A stretch of DNA of 52,364 nt from Streptomyces sp. BK340 (GCF_007827595.1 NZ_VISR01000046.1:1-52364); one strand, 5' to 3'; numbered from the stretch's first letter, positions 9,011-18,051 are shown. Numbers and translations are program-made. Notes: generated by a model from the sequence alone, not told the origin.

Positions 9011-9161
9011 TCTTAGATGGCCTCTGAGCGGTTGAGTTGGCCGGCGAAACGTCCGGCCTGGCCCGCCAAAGGCAGCCCAAGCTCCTCTCCTACCTGCGGA
9101 TCTTCCGAAGAACCTCCGCCTTCGTTTACACCTTCAGGTGAGCCTGCCTGGTCGATAGCGT

Positions 9162-9794
9162 GTGGTCGTGACGGAGCATTCGTATGACTCGGCTGACATC
9201 AAGGTGCTGGAGTTCGATGCCGCCGTGCGTAAGCGGCCGGGCATGTACTTCGGGGTGGGGCCTGGAAATCCGAAACTGCCAGCTAACGTGCTGTGCGCGG
9301 TGGCGCGGCACGTACTTCATCCCGCGACAAGAGTTGCCGGGGAGCACAGCTTGCGTGGTCTCGTCGAGATCACCGGGGACGGCAGCTTCACGATGTCCAT
9401 GGACCAGCCGCATGTCTGGGAAGCCTCCGGTGCTCCCGCCCTCGGTTACTTCGACTCCCTACTGGGGCCTGAGTGGTGGCTGTTGGCAGCTGCTGCCGCG
9501 CTGTCCAGGCGGGTAACCGTCGAGATGTGGTGCGCAGGGCGCGGGTTGCGCCAGGTACTCACCGGCATCCGGCCTCTCAGCGCTCCCCGAGAGTTTCATC
9601 CGTCAGAAGGCAGCGGCACCAGGGTAAGCTTCGCCTTCGACCCGGCATATGTCGGGCCGCACTTCGTCCTCCCCTCGAATCTTGAGGACCCCGACCTGCA
9701 TGGTCCGGACTGCTCGGAGCCTGCGGGCCCGGGTCATGTTCTGATCAGGGACGTCCGCCACAGGCAAGCAGCGCAGGAAGTCTTGCACCGCTGA
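9162..9794 (+). CDS. Small GyrB/ParE-type ATPase-like protein of unknown role
   Basis: A 210-residue protein whose N-terminus carries VLEFDAAVRKRPGMYFG, nearly the signature of the GHKL ATPase domain of type II topoisomerase B subunits (VRKRPGMYIG). A GSGTRVSFAFDPAYV segment near residues 150-165 resembles the glycine-rich lid region followed by the strand seen in GyrB. GyrB is about 700 aa, and the transducer, Toprim and tail are absent, so it cannot be a topoisomerase subunit. The usual ATP-lid motifs and the catalytic Glu-Asn pair are not obvious, so ATP binding is uncertain. Start: GTG 9162, with GTG 9168 equally possible; no strong ribosome site. It might bind or modulate gyrase, which is inference only. 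Confidence 0.7.
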   Translation: MVVTEHSYDSADIKVLEFDAAVRKRPGMYFGVGPGNPKLPANVLCAVARHVLHPATRVAGEHSLRGLVEITGDGSFTMSMDQPHVWEASGAPALGYFDSLLGPEWWLLAAAAALSRRVTVEMWCAGRGLRQVLTGIRPLSAPREFHPSEGSGTRVSFAFDPAYVGPHFVLPSNLEDPDLHGPDCSEPAGPGHVLIRDVRHRQAAQEVLHR

Positions 9795-9988
9795 CTTCTC
9801 CCTTGCCCGCGCGCATCGCCAGCGCCGCCACGCAGGGGCTGACTCGGCTCGTGGAGCGGACCGTGGCGCCAGTAGCCACCGCCGGGCCAGCCCGAACGCT
9901 CGGCGGGGCCAACACAACCGCTACTGACCTTTGCGGCGTCTTGTCGTTGGGGGCTGACGATATGTGATCGTCGCGGTATGCCGGTTGT

Positions 9989-11074
9989 GTGAGATATCCG
10001 CAGGGTGGTGGGCTGACGCCGGAACGGCAGGCGTTTCGCGAGTGGATCCGACTGGAGGCCGCGGAGCGATTCGCTGCGGGTGCCTCCAGCGCCGAGGTCG
10101 CCAAGGACTTACGGGTGAGTGTGCGCTCGGTGCAGCGCTGGCGCCTAGCCTGGCACGATGCCGGAGCCGAGGGGCTGCGCTCTGCCGGGCCCGTCTCACG
10201 GCCCAAGCTGAGTGAGGCCCTGTTCACCGTGCTCGAGCAGGAGCTGGCGAAGGGGCCGGTCGCGCATGGCTGGCCGGACCAGACGTGGACGCTGGCGCGG
10301 ATCAAGACGCTGATCGGGCGCCGGTTCCACAAGAGCATGACGCTGTCGGCGATCGCCCGGATGCTGCACCGGCACGGCTTCAGCCACCAGGTCCCGGCCC
10401 GCCGAGCGGTCGAGCGCGACGAGGAGGCCGTGGCGGGCTGGGTGAAGGAGACCTGGCCGCAGGTGGAAGGTCCGTGGCGGCGCTCGACGCCTGGCTGTGC
10501 TTCGAAGACGAAGCCGGCTTCTCGATGACGCCGCCCACCGTGCGGACCTGGGCCCGGCGCGGACACACACCCGTCATCCGGGTGCGAGGGCGCTCTCAGC
10601 GCCGCTTCTCCGTCGCCGCTCTGGCCTGCTACAAGCAGGGTGAACGCTCACGGCTGATCTACCGGCCCAAGCGGCACGTTGATCACAAGCGGGGCGGCAG
10701 ACGCAGTTTCACCTGGACCGACTACCGCGACCTACTCATCGCCGCACACCAACAGCTCGGCGCACCCATTGTGCTCGTGTGGGCACAACCTCAACGTCCA
10801 CAAGGACCGCCGACTGCGGGAGTTCATCGACACCCACGACTGGATCACCTGCTACTTCCTGCCGGCCTACGCACCCGACCTCAACCCCGTCGAGGGCATC
10901 TGGTCACTGCTGCGACGCAGCAGCCAGGCCAACACCGCCTTCACCGACCCCGACCAACTCATCAGCACGCTCCGACATGGTCTCCGCCAGATCCAGTACC
11001 GCAGCAACCTCATCAACGGATGCCTCGCCGAAACCGGCCTCACCTTGACGACATCACGGCGACAACGTCAGTAA
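9989..11074 (+). pseudogene. IS630-family transposase, twice frameshifted
   Basis: Three successive plus-strand frames reconstruct one IS630 transposase. The first (9989-10468) has an HTH with RVSVRSVQRWRLAW and the winged WTLARIKTLIG region. After a one-base loss near 10468, the second frame (to about 10780) has AWLCFEDEAGFSMTPP, with the first Asp, and RTWARRGHTPVI. After a one-base gain at about 10780 the third frame has NLNVHKDRRLREF and YAPDLNPVEGIWSLLRR with the catalytic Glu. At the second shift the usual W-D-N is read G-H-N, so the second catalytic Asp is lost as well. The copy is dead. It is a different lineage from the IS630 remnant at 6178. Confidence 0.92.
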
Positions 11075-11339
11075 CGGGCCAACTCAGCCGCTCAGTCCCA
11101 CATGAAGATCGAGATATACGACTGGAGTACTAACCGACCCTGACCCGGTGGTCAGGGAGTCCGCTCCCCGGGATGCGCTTGAGCCAGTGACTCACCAGAA
11201 CAGCATCTACGAGGCCACCGTCCCCGTGGCGCTCTACGTTAGAGGCACCAGTCAGAAGACGCGGGACAGGAGTTCGCCAGCCGCGGGAACGAAGTTCGTC
11301 ACCGCGTCTGCTGCCGCGGGCTCGCGGCAGCAGGCGGGC
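11075..11339. other. Junction region, possible transposase scrap
   Basis: No gene. A short plus-strand reading near 11200-11260 (SIYEATVPVALYVR) resembles the last residues of an IS5-type transposase but is too short to assign. Confidence 0.3.
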
Positions 11340-11545
11340 ACCTCTGGCCGGCCGGACTCTCCCCCGGCGCGTTCCGGTGGCTCGGAAGTTCTTGAGCCGG
11401 TTGATGGCCCGCTCGACGTCGTTGCGGCGCCGGTAGACCGTCGTGAACCCGGTGGGGGGCGGCCGCCTCGGCTGCCGCGGCGCCGGCGGTTGGCCCGCTG
11501 GTCTCCCGGCTCGGGGATCGTGTGCTTGATCTGGCGCCTCGCAGA
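11340..11545 (-). pseudogene. IS5-family transposase C-terminal remnant
   Basis: One minus-strand frame reads RQIKHTIPEPGDQRANRRR, then RGGRPP and YRRRNDVERAINRLKNFRA. This is the block around the catalytic Glu of IS5-family OrfB proteins (RRGxGGRPPxFD...YKRRNVVERxFNRLKNFRAVATRYDK). Sequence after KNFRAT drifts to unrelated residues, and nothing upstream of about 11545 is recognisable. It is an internal scrap of an element. Confidence 0.65.
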
Positions 11546-12415
11546 TGCCCCCGGCTACGGGGGTGACGAGTACGCTTTGTCACCCCGACATGGTCGGGCA
11601 GGGTGCGCGGTCACCCACCCGTCTGCCGTGGCACCCGGCTCTCTTCCGACACGGGAACCATCTGCGGTGCCCCCCACCGGCCGGGCGTGATCACAAACCC
11701 GAGCGGGCGGCATCCGTTCGACAGCCGCCAGCGGCCGGCGCGGCGGAAGGCGGTGTTGCGCACAGGGGCGGACGGGCCGTCAGAAGTCGTACGGTGAAAA
11801 CTCCCCCATGATCGGTTAGGACACGGCCGTTCTGCACGCGCAGGGTGACCGACCGTATCGACTGTTTCCTCCACCCCATCAGATGACGCCAGGACCACAC
11901 CTGTTCCCCCGAAAATGTTCGCACCCCGTAACAACACAACCCGACACAGACACACCAACCCCGACACCCCACCCACCACAGCATCGCCAACCCCCGACAA
12001 CACAAACAAAGCCACCAGCCGCTCCCACCCCACCCACCAACCGCCTCGCCATCAGACCACCACGAGCCCCGCACCAGTCACCGAGGACAGCAGAGCGCGG
12101 ACGCGCACCAGTACGCGCGGCACGATGAGCTGCGCACGCTCCACCGCACTCCCCCACCCGATCGCGAACGAACCCATCCGGCTCCGCTGCACACCCCACG
12201 GCGTCCACTCCCCACCAGTGCTACGCACCGCGATGCGGGAGCGCACGGGTGGAGTCGGGCAGGGGGTGGGCGAGCGCGTCCCGAGCCCGGAGCCGACGAC
12301 CAGCTGCAGGCGGCGGGGTAGATGCCGCTCGGAGTGCTTGTCAGTGGCTCCCCCTACGGTTTGATCAGTGGGACCTGCCGCAGAGGCCGCGGGTCTGTCT
12401 GGGGAGGGGTCTGTC
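11546..12415. other. Gene-free region including an A+C-rich strand
   Basis: No gene recognised in about 870 bp. From about 11910 to 12075 the plus strand is almost devoid of G and T runs and is built from short CCACC, ACAC and CCGACA-like blocks. This gives a marked strand asymmetry that is unlike coding DNA here. The last 100 bp hold the leader of the next gene. Confidence 0.4.
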
Positions 12416-13867
12416 ATGTCTACCGGGTGCACGGTGTCGACGACGTATATGGAGCTGTCGCAGGAAGGCGGCGGCGCGCACAAGTTCTACGAGATCGTTG
12501 TGGACGGCGTGGTGGTGACGGTTCGGTACGGGCGGATCGGGGCCGCCGGGCAGACGCAGGTGACGACGTTTGCCACGCCGGAGAAAGCGCGGGCCGCCGC
12601 GGCGAAGAAGGTCGGGGAAAAGGTCCGCAAGGGATACGCCCCGGCGGTTCGCGGGCAGCGTGCCCCGCGCTCGGTGACCAGGCGTCAGGTGACCTCGGCT
12701 CCGTCGACCGCGCGTGCCGTGGCACCTGTGCTGTGGCGGTTCGGCACAGGCTCGGCGGCGTTCGGTATCCATGTGGACGACGAGCGCTGCTGGGTCGGCA
12801 ACGAGGCGGGTGATGTTTACACCCTGGACCACGATGGTGGTGTGCTCGCCCGTTTCAGCCTGCCGGACGGTGTGAAGTGTCTGGTCGCCGACGATTTCTG
12901 GATCTATGCGGGCTGCGACGACGGCAAGGTGTATGACTTGTCCTCGAAGCTGCCGTTCGCTGCGTACGACATTGCGGCGGACGTCGACATCTTCTGGCTG
13001 GACATTCACGAGGGCATTCTCAACGTCTCGGACCGGGATGGCCGGCTCACCGTCATCGACCACGAGGACGAGCACCAGTGGGCCCGCCGGAGTCAGGGCG
13101 AGCACGCTTGGATGATCCGTGTCGACGACCGAGCCGTCTACCACGGTCACTATCGCGGTGTGACCGCGTACGCGCCCGACGGCAACAGCGAGTTGTGGCA
13201 CACGCCCACCCGGGGCGGCGTCTTGTTCGGCTGGCAGGAGGAGAAGGCCGTGTACGCGGGAACCACGCACCGCGTGGTCCAGCGGCTGTCGAAGGCGACC
13301 GGTGCGATCGAGGCCACCTACACCTGCGACAGCGCGGTGTATTCGTGTGCCACCTCGCCCGGCGGACGGTTCGTCTTCGCCGGTGATGCGGCATCGTCCG
13401 TCTACTGTTTCGACCTGGACGGCACACGCCTGTGGAAGCTCGGCACGGGCGGCGGCTCGGCGCTGTCGATGCAGTACCGCGACGAGCGGTTGTACCTGGT
13501 GACCACGGACGGCTCGCTGGTGTGCGTGGACGCGAGCGAGGCAGCCATCTCCGCCGCGCAGCAGGGCACGGTGCCGGTGGCGCGGGACGTCAAGCTCGCC
13601 GCCGCCCTGCCGGCTTATGCGCCGGCTACGGCCGCAGGCGCGGTCACCACCATCACCCAAGCCCCGGCCGGGACCATCATCGTCGAATGCGTCCAAGACG
13701 GGGGCCGCTTGCGCGTGCACGTAGTGTCCGAGGGCTACAACCCGACCTGGAACGTCCAGTTCCCCCGCACGATACGAGAGCCCGGGGCACGCTACGTCGT
13801 TGACGCCCTCCACGCGGCGGCCGGCGGCTTCTACCGGGTCCGCGGAGACATCCAGCGACTGCTGTGA
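12416..13867 (+). CDS. WGR-domain protein with a C-terminal beta-propeller
   Basis: A 483-residue protein. Residues about 15-85 form a WGR domain: YMELSQEGGGAHKFYEIV, then VRYGRIGAAGQTQ, with the Trp replaced by Tyr in the name motif, and a KARAAAAKKVGEKVRKGY helix. WGR domains bind nucleic acid, as in PARPs and MolR-type bacterial proteins. A basic linker follows (residues 86-110), then about 350 residues of repeating strands of the type GDVYTLDHDG, GKVYDLSS, GRLTVIDHE, SSVYCFDLDG and GSLVCVDAS, a WD40/PQQ-like propeller. The start is the ATG at 12416, preceded by GGGGAGGGG. It may sense or scaffold at DNA ends or breaks; this is inference. An accessory DNA ligase lies about 1.1 kb downstream, separated by transposase debris. 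Confidence 0.85.
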   Translation: MSTGCTVSTTYMELSQEGGGAHKFYEIVVDGVVVTVRYGRIGAAGQTQVTTFATPEKARAAAAKKVGEKVRKGYAPAVRGQRAPRSVTRRQVTSAPSTARAVAPVLWRFGTGSAAFGIHVDDERCWVGNEAGDVYTLDHDGGVLARFSLPDGVKCLVADDFWIYAGCDDGKVYDLSSKLPFAAYDIAADVDIFWLDIHEGILNVSDRDGRLTVIDHEDEHQWARRSQGEHAWMIRVDDRAVYHGHYRGVTAYAPDGNSELWHTPTRGGVLFGWQEEKAVYAGTTHRVVQRLSKATGAIEATYTCDSAVYSCATSPGGRFVFAGDAASSVYCFDLDGTRLWKLGTGGGSALSMQYRDERLYLVTTDGSLVCVDASEAAISAAQQGTVPVARDVKLAAALPAYAPATAAGAVTTITQAPAGTIIVECVQDGGRLRVHVVSEGYNPTWNVQFPRTIREPGARYVVDALHAAAGGFYRVRGDIQRLL

Positions 13868-14308
13868 CCGGGACGGGCACCGCCTGACCGCAACCTTCCA
13901 CAAGAACGAGCTTTCGAGACATTGGGGCGGGCCCGCTGTTCAGCAACGCAGATGTTGGCTGCGCAGAAATCTGCCGCCCTGGTCGCGGTCGCGGGTCTCG
14001 CGCAGTCCTGGGCAAGCGCCTGCCGGTTGTACCCCAACCGCGGTCGCCGAGCAGCTCGGCGGCCTCACCGACGTCCCCGAAGCCTCAGGCTCCACCATCC
14101 GGTGGCGACTGTCCGACCATGTCGCGGTCGAGGAGTTCCGGAACTGGAGCAGCGGGCCCCCGCGTCGTTGGCGCGCATTCATCTGGGGCCGAGGCCGGAA
14201 TGGTCGACGCCAGATCGAAGAAGCCGCTGTCCGTGCAGCGGCGATGCAGAAGACGGTGGCAGTCACCGGATGATGACCGCTGCTTGACACGGCTGATTCC
14301 ACAGAACG
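13868..14308. other. Gene-free region downstream of the WGR gene
   Basis: About 440 bp of mixed debris. A plus-strand reading near 14035-14170 (AVAEQLGGLTDVPEASGST) looks protein-like but cannot be assigned, and frames are broken on both sides. Confidence 0.3.
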
Positions 14309-14640
14309 CCCTGGCCAACGGTGTACTGGTACTTCACCTGGGGTGCGCAAGGCTGACGGACGCAGTGCCGAGCCGAGCTCCGGCCCGCTCGACTCGCAGT
14401 CCATCCGCACCGCTGACACCGTCCCCGGCGCGACCAGGGGCTTCGGCGCCGGTAAGAAGGTCAAGGGTCGTAAGCGGTCCCTGGTCACCGACACCCTCGG
14501 TCTGGTCATTGCGGTCCGCGTGGTCGCCGCGAGCGTCCAGGACCGTGACGGCCCCCGCCGACCGCTCTTGTGGGCCCGGGTCGACCACCCGCGGATTCAG
14601 AGGTTCTGGGCGGATCAGGGCTTCGCCGGCCGGCTCGCCC
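14309..14640 (+). pseudogene. IS5-family transposase remnant with internal deletion
   Basis: A short frame TPWPTVYWYFTW (14309-14343) is the W-xTVYxYF segment of IS5 transposases. It jumps frame into RKADGRSAEPSSGPLDSQSI, then DAGKKVKGRKRSLVTDTLGL, VVAASVQDRDG and IWADQGFAG-like sequence. This is the central DDE region of the IS1031/IS112-like IS5 subgroup, with the DSQSI and VTDTLGL Asp sites. About 20-25 residues are deleted between the two pieces. The recognisable transposase stops at about 14640, and the open frame then continues into unrelated kinase-like sequence. Confidence 0.85.
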
Positions 14641-14762
14641 GGCTGATCAGAGCGCTGCTGAGCGTGGATCCTGCCCATCGCCCGGACAGCGCTACGGCAG
14701 AGCGGACGCTGGAGCTGACCCAGTGCAGAGACACCCCCGCTCGCGGCATTCACCTGGACTGA
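14641..14762 (+). pseudogene. Possible Ser/Thr kinase C-terminal-lobe scrap fused in frame
   Basis: Directly after the transposase remnant the same open frame reads LIRALLSVDPAHRPDSATAE, resembling the end of the catalytic domain of Hanks-type kinases (LL..DPA.RP.A.E, subdomain XI). It then runs about 16 residues to a stop. No other part of a kinase is visible. The in-frame join is probably chance from a deletion or recombination. Confidence 0.4.
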
Positions 14763-15005
14763 CCGAAGCGAGTCCAGCAGGCGCACAGACCTCCCGGTAT
14801 GCCCGATGGGCAGCCGCCTTGGGGGGGTCGGATCGCAGTCCGGGCTCGGGCCAGCGGTAGAGACGTAACGTCCGCACATACCCCCTGCACCACCAGCAGC
14901 GCCGACCAATATGCCGCCCGATACGCGTCTCGAGCCTTGTGTCGGGGAGCTGAGCAGTACTCCATGGACCAGCTCCTGGCCCGATTGTCAGTGGTGGGAG
15001 GCAGT

Positions 15006-17105
15006 ATGCCGGTCATGACTACACCTGCAGCAGTGATCGTGGATGGCCCCGCCTATGCGCAGGCGGTCGAGGAAGCCGTACGGGCGGCGGCCGCGTACTA
15101 CGAGGGCGGCACCTCGGCGCTGGACGATGACGCCTACGACCGGCTGGTGCGCGGGATCGCCGCTTATGAGGCCGAGCACCCCGAGCAGGTGCTGCCCGAC
15201 TCACCCAGCGGGAAAGTGGCCGGCGGCGCGGTCGAGGGCGATGTCCCGCACTCGGTGGCGATGCTGAGCTTGGACAACGTCTTCTCCCCTGAGGAGTTCA
15301 CCACCTGGACGGTGTCTTTGGCGCGCCGTATCGGGCACGAGGTCACCCGCTTCAGCGTCGGGCCGAAGCTGGACGGGCTCGCGATCGCCGCCCGTTACAC
15401 CGGCGGCCGCCTGACACAGTTGATCACCCGCGGGGACGGGACGGCCGGGGAGGACGTCTCGCACGCGAAGAGCACCATCGAGGGGTTGCCCGAGCAACTC
15501 GCCGAGCCGGTAACCGTGGAGATTCGCGGCGAAGTCCTCATGACGAACGCCCAGTTCGAGCACGCCAACGAGGTGCGCAGCGGTCATGGTGGGCAGTCGT
15601 TCGCCAACCCGCGCAACGCCGCGGCGGGCACGCTGCGGGCCAAAGAGCGCCTCTACAGCGTGCCGATGACGTTCTTCGGCTACAGCCTGCTGCCCCTGCC
15701 CGGCACCGACCGTGTCCTGGCCGAGCGGCTGAACGCGTTGGCGCACAGTGACCTGATGGACCTGGCGGCCAACCTTGGCGTGCACACCAGCGCCCGCACC
15801 ACGGTCCCGGACACCGTCGCCGGGAGCGTGGGGCAGGTCCTGGCCCGGGTGCAGGAGATCGCCGCGCTCCGTGCCGAGTTGCCGTTCGGCATCGACGGCA
15901 TCGTCATCAAGGCCGACCTCGCCGCGGACCAGCAGGCCGCCGGATCCGGCTCCCGTGCGCCACGGTGGGCGATCGCCTACAAGCTCCCGGCGGTGGAGAA
16001 GATCACCCGGCTGCTGGAGGTGGAGTGGAACGTCGGCCGTACCGGGATCATCGCCCCACGCGGCGTCCTCGAACCGGTCGTCATCGAAGGCTCCACCATC
16101 ACCTACGCCACCCTGCACAACCCGGCCGACATCACGCGACGCGACCTGCGTCTGGACGACCAGGTCATGGTCCACCGCGCCGGCGACGTCATTCCCCGGA
16201 TCGAGGCTCCCCTCGCCCACCTGCGCACCGGCAACGAACGGTCCATCGTGTTCCCGGAAGTCTGCCCACGCTGCGGATCAGCCATCGACAGGAGCGGGGA
16301 ACGCTGGCGGTGTGCGCAAGGCCGCAACTGCCACCTGGTCGCCTCCCTCTCCTATGCCGCCGGCCGCGACCAGCTCGACATCGAAGGGCTCGGCGGCACC
16401 CGTGTCGTCCAACTCGTCGACGCCGGCCTCGTCACCGACCTCGCCGACCTGTTCACCCTCACCCGCGAGGCATTGCTCGCACTGGACCGGATGGGCGAAA
16501 CCAGCACCGACAACTTGCTCGCCGCGATCGGCAAGGCCAAGCAGCAGCCACTGTCGCGGGTGTTGTGCGCGCTCGGGGTGCGAGGCACCGGCCGCTCCAT
16601 GTCCCGGCGTATCGCCCGCCACTTCGCCACCATGGACGCCATCCGAGCCGCCGACGCCGACGCGATGCAGCGCGTCGAAGGCATCGGCTCGGAGAAGGCT
16701 CCCTCGATCGTCGCGGAACTGGCTGAACTGGCCCCCCTCATCGACAAACTCGCCGTCCTGGGCCTCAGCATGACCGAGCCAGGCGCCACCCCGCCACCCG
16801 CCGCCGGTGAAGCCGGCCCTGCCCTCGGGACGCCCGCGGCCGCGGCGGAGGGTGGCCCGCTGGCCGGCATGGCAGTGGTCGTCACCGGCGCGATGAGCGG
16901 GGCCCTGGAGAAGCTCTCCCGCAACGAAATGAACGAGCTCATCGAGCGGGCCGGTGGCCGCTCCTCCTCCAGCGTCTCCAAGAAGACAACGCTCGTCGTC
17001 GCGGGCGACGGCGCGGGCTCCAAGCGCGCCAAGGCCGAACAGCTCGGCATCCGCCTCCTCACCCCCGACGAGTTCGCCGCCCTGATCGCCGACCTCCTGA
17101 CCTGA
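15006..17105 (+). CDS. ligA: Accessory NAD-dependent DNA ligase
   Basis: A 699-residue protein of normal LigA length with all domains. The NMN-binding Ia region has the YYEGGTSALDDDAYD segment. The adenylation domain has the nucleophile Lys at about 121 in GPKLDGLA, plus LDNVFSPEEF and FANPRNAAAGTLR. An OB domain contains the RWAIAYKLP segment. A four-Cys zinc finger uses Cys 420, 423, 436 and 442. Helix-hairpin-helix repeats and a C-terminal BRCT domain (about 615-695) follow. It seals nicks using NAD+. The ATG 15006 start has GGGAGG 4 nt upstream; ATG 15015 is a possible alternative. Housekeeping LigA is normally elsewhere on Streptomyces chromosomes, so this IS-surrounded copy is probably an extra, strain-specific paralogue. 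Confidence 0.93.
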   Translation: MPVMTTPAAVIVDGPAYAQAVEEAVRAAAAYYEGGTSALDDDAYDRLVRGIAAYEAEHPEQVLPDSPSGKVAGGAVEGDVPHSVAMLSLDNVFSPEEFTTWTVSLARRIGHEVTRFSVGPKLDGLAIAARYTGGRLTQLITRGDGTAGEDVSHAKSTIEGLPEQLAEPVTVEIRGEVLMTNAQFEHANEVRSGHGGQSFANPRNAAAGTLRAKERLYSVPMTFFGYSLLPLPGTDRVLAERLNALAHSDLMDLAANLGVHTSARTTVPDTVAGSVGQVLARVQEIAALRAELPFGIDGIVIKADLAADQQAAGSGSRAPRWAIAYKLPAVEKITRLLEVEWNVGRTGIIAPRGVLEPVVIEGSTITYATLHNPADITRRDLRLDDQVMVHRAGDVIPRIEAPLAHLRTGNERSIVFPEVCPRCGSAIDRSGERWRCAQGRNCHLVASLSYAAGRDQLDIEGLGGTRVVQLVDAGLVTDLADLFTLTREALLALDRMGETSTDNLLAAIGKAKQQPLSRVLCALGVRGTGRSMSRRIARHFATMDAIRAADADAMQRVEGIGSEKAPSIVAELAELAPLIDKLAVLGLSMTEPGATPPPAAGEAGPALGTPAAAAEGGPLAGMAVVVTGAMSGALEKLSRNEMNELIERAGGRSSSSVSKKTTLVVAGDGAGSKRAKAEQLGIRLLTPDEFAALIADLLT

Positions 17106-17124
17106 GCCACCGACCACAGGCACA

Positions 17125-17160
17125 GGAGGGGGCAATACCCGTGCAGCATGGCCCCCCTCC
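17125..17160 (+). terminator. Possible terminator after ligA
   Basis: GGAGGGGG at 17125-17132 pairs with CCCCCTCC at 17153-17160 across a 20-nt loop, 20 nt past the ligA stop. The long loop makes it a moderate candidate. Confidence 0.4.
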
Positions 17161-17435
17161 ACGCGCCCGGTACAACCGGACGCGGCGCATGGCGACTTTG
17201 CTCGGGTACCGGCGCCGGCTCCCTGATGCGCCACGCAGCCTCCTGAGCCATCGCTCTCACGGCGGCCCGGCGGACGCAGCGACGGCAGAGCTCCGCAGCC
17301 CAGTAACGGAGCTGGTCTTCAAGGACCAGGTGCGGCAGCGAGGCGCTGCGCGTCCGGCCGCGCTGGGTCCTGGTCGCCGACCGGACCCCGGGCAGGGCCC
17401 GCACTCGATTTCGGAGACGCTCATGCGCATCACAA
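17161..17435. other. Short gene-free stretch after ligA
   Basis: About 275 bp with no supported feature apart from the flanking hairpin. Confidence 0.3.
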
Positions 17436-17570
17436 GCGGGCGCCCCACTGGACCTGCGGAACATCGCCGCCTACGTCCCGGACCGGCTCATCCTGTCCCG
17501 CACCCGCGACCACGGCATCAGCCTGGAACCCATCGGCCTGCCCGGCCTCGTCCTCGATCCACGGCCCTGA
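17436..17570 (+). pseudogene. C-terminal fragment of an unidentified protein
   Basis: The frame ending at 17570 reads LDLRNIAAYVPDRLILSRTRDHGISLEPIGLPGLVL-like sequence (split here: LDLRNIAAYVPDRLIL, SRTRDHGISLEPIG). It has regular coding bias and a protein-like pattern. No start or upstream continuation exists, and it runs into the end of the transposase remnant on the other strand. I do not recognise the family. Confidence 0.35.
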
Positions 17571-18051
17571 CTCCACACCGCCGTTCGTTTCGGTTCCCGG
17601 CGAGCGGTCGGCCGACCACGACGACGCGCCGGGTGTCGGCGTCGATGACGACCTGGTGGTTGGTGGAGTACCGGTAGTTCTTCGACCGCTCGCCGATGGT
17701 GTGATCCCGGGTGGGAACCAGCGTCCCGTCCACGATGAGCACGGTGTCCTTTGCGAAACGCTGACGGGGCTGGAGCGCAAGCATCGGTCCGAGGTGGTCG
17801 ATGATCCGGTCTGCGGCAGACTTGGACACCCCGAACAGCGGTGCGAGCTGGCGCAGGGTCAGGTTCGTGCGCCAGTACGCGGCCACCAGCAGGGCCCGGT
17901 CCTCCAGTGGAAGGCTCCATGGCCGGCCTTTGCGGACCGCGTCCGCACCCTCACGTCGCAGCACGGTCACCAGCTTGCTGAAGGCGCGAGGGCTCAGCCC
18001 GGAGAACGGGGCTATCCAGGACGGCTCCGACGCCGTGATCACACCAGCCAC
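17518..18051 (-). pseudogene. IS5-type (DDE_4) transposase, 3'-truncated
   Basis: The 5' part of a transposase of the HTH_Tnp_4/DDE_4 kind. It has an N-terminal FSGLSPRAFSKLVTVLRREG segment, LPLEDRALLVAAYWRTNLTLRQLAPLFGVSKS (the HTH), then RFAKDTVLIVDGTLVP, with the first catalytic Asp, and RSKNYRYSTNHQVVIDADT, with a second Asp region. Homology ends at VVGRPLAGNRN (about 17590), before the distal Asp/Glu block, and the remaining residues are unrelated. The start at 18051 looks natural. The copy lacks its catalytic C-terminus and is dead. Confidence 0.85.

Larger units (their letters stand above)
7557..9013. mobile_element. IS5-family-like unit with perfect inverted ends enclosing an extra gene
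   Basis: Positions 7560-7573 and 8997-9010 are a perfect 14-bp inverted repeat (CGTGTTTGAGATGT), and the similarity extends to 18 of 20 bp outward. Each end is flanked by TA (7555-7556 and 9014-9015), consistent with the short TA duplication of IS427-type IS5 elements. Between the ends lie a leftward IS5-type transposase (7576-8453) and, upstream of it, an NTF2-like gene (8492-8908). The usual IS of this group is about 850-900 bp with one end just upstream of the transposase start. I see no such end at 8454-8490, so the outer repeat appears to be the real one. The exact boundaries are uncertain by a few bases. Confidence 0.6.

Noticed and set aside
9950..11110. Terminal inverted repeats of the IS630 remnant at 9989
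   Set aside because: I looked for matching ends and flanking TA near 9950 and 11080 but found no convincing repeat by eye.
12365..13903. Minus-strand open frame of over 500 codons antisense to the WGR gene
   Set aside because: No recognisable motif; the plus strand has a start with a good ribosome site, a WGR domain and regular propeller repeats.
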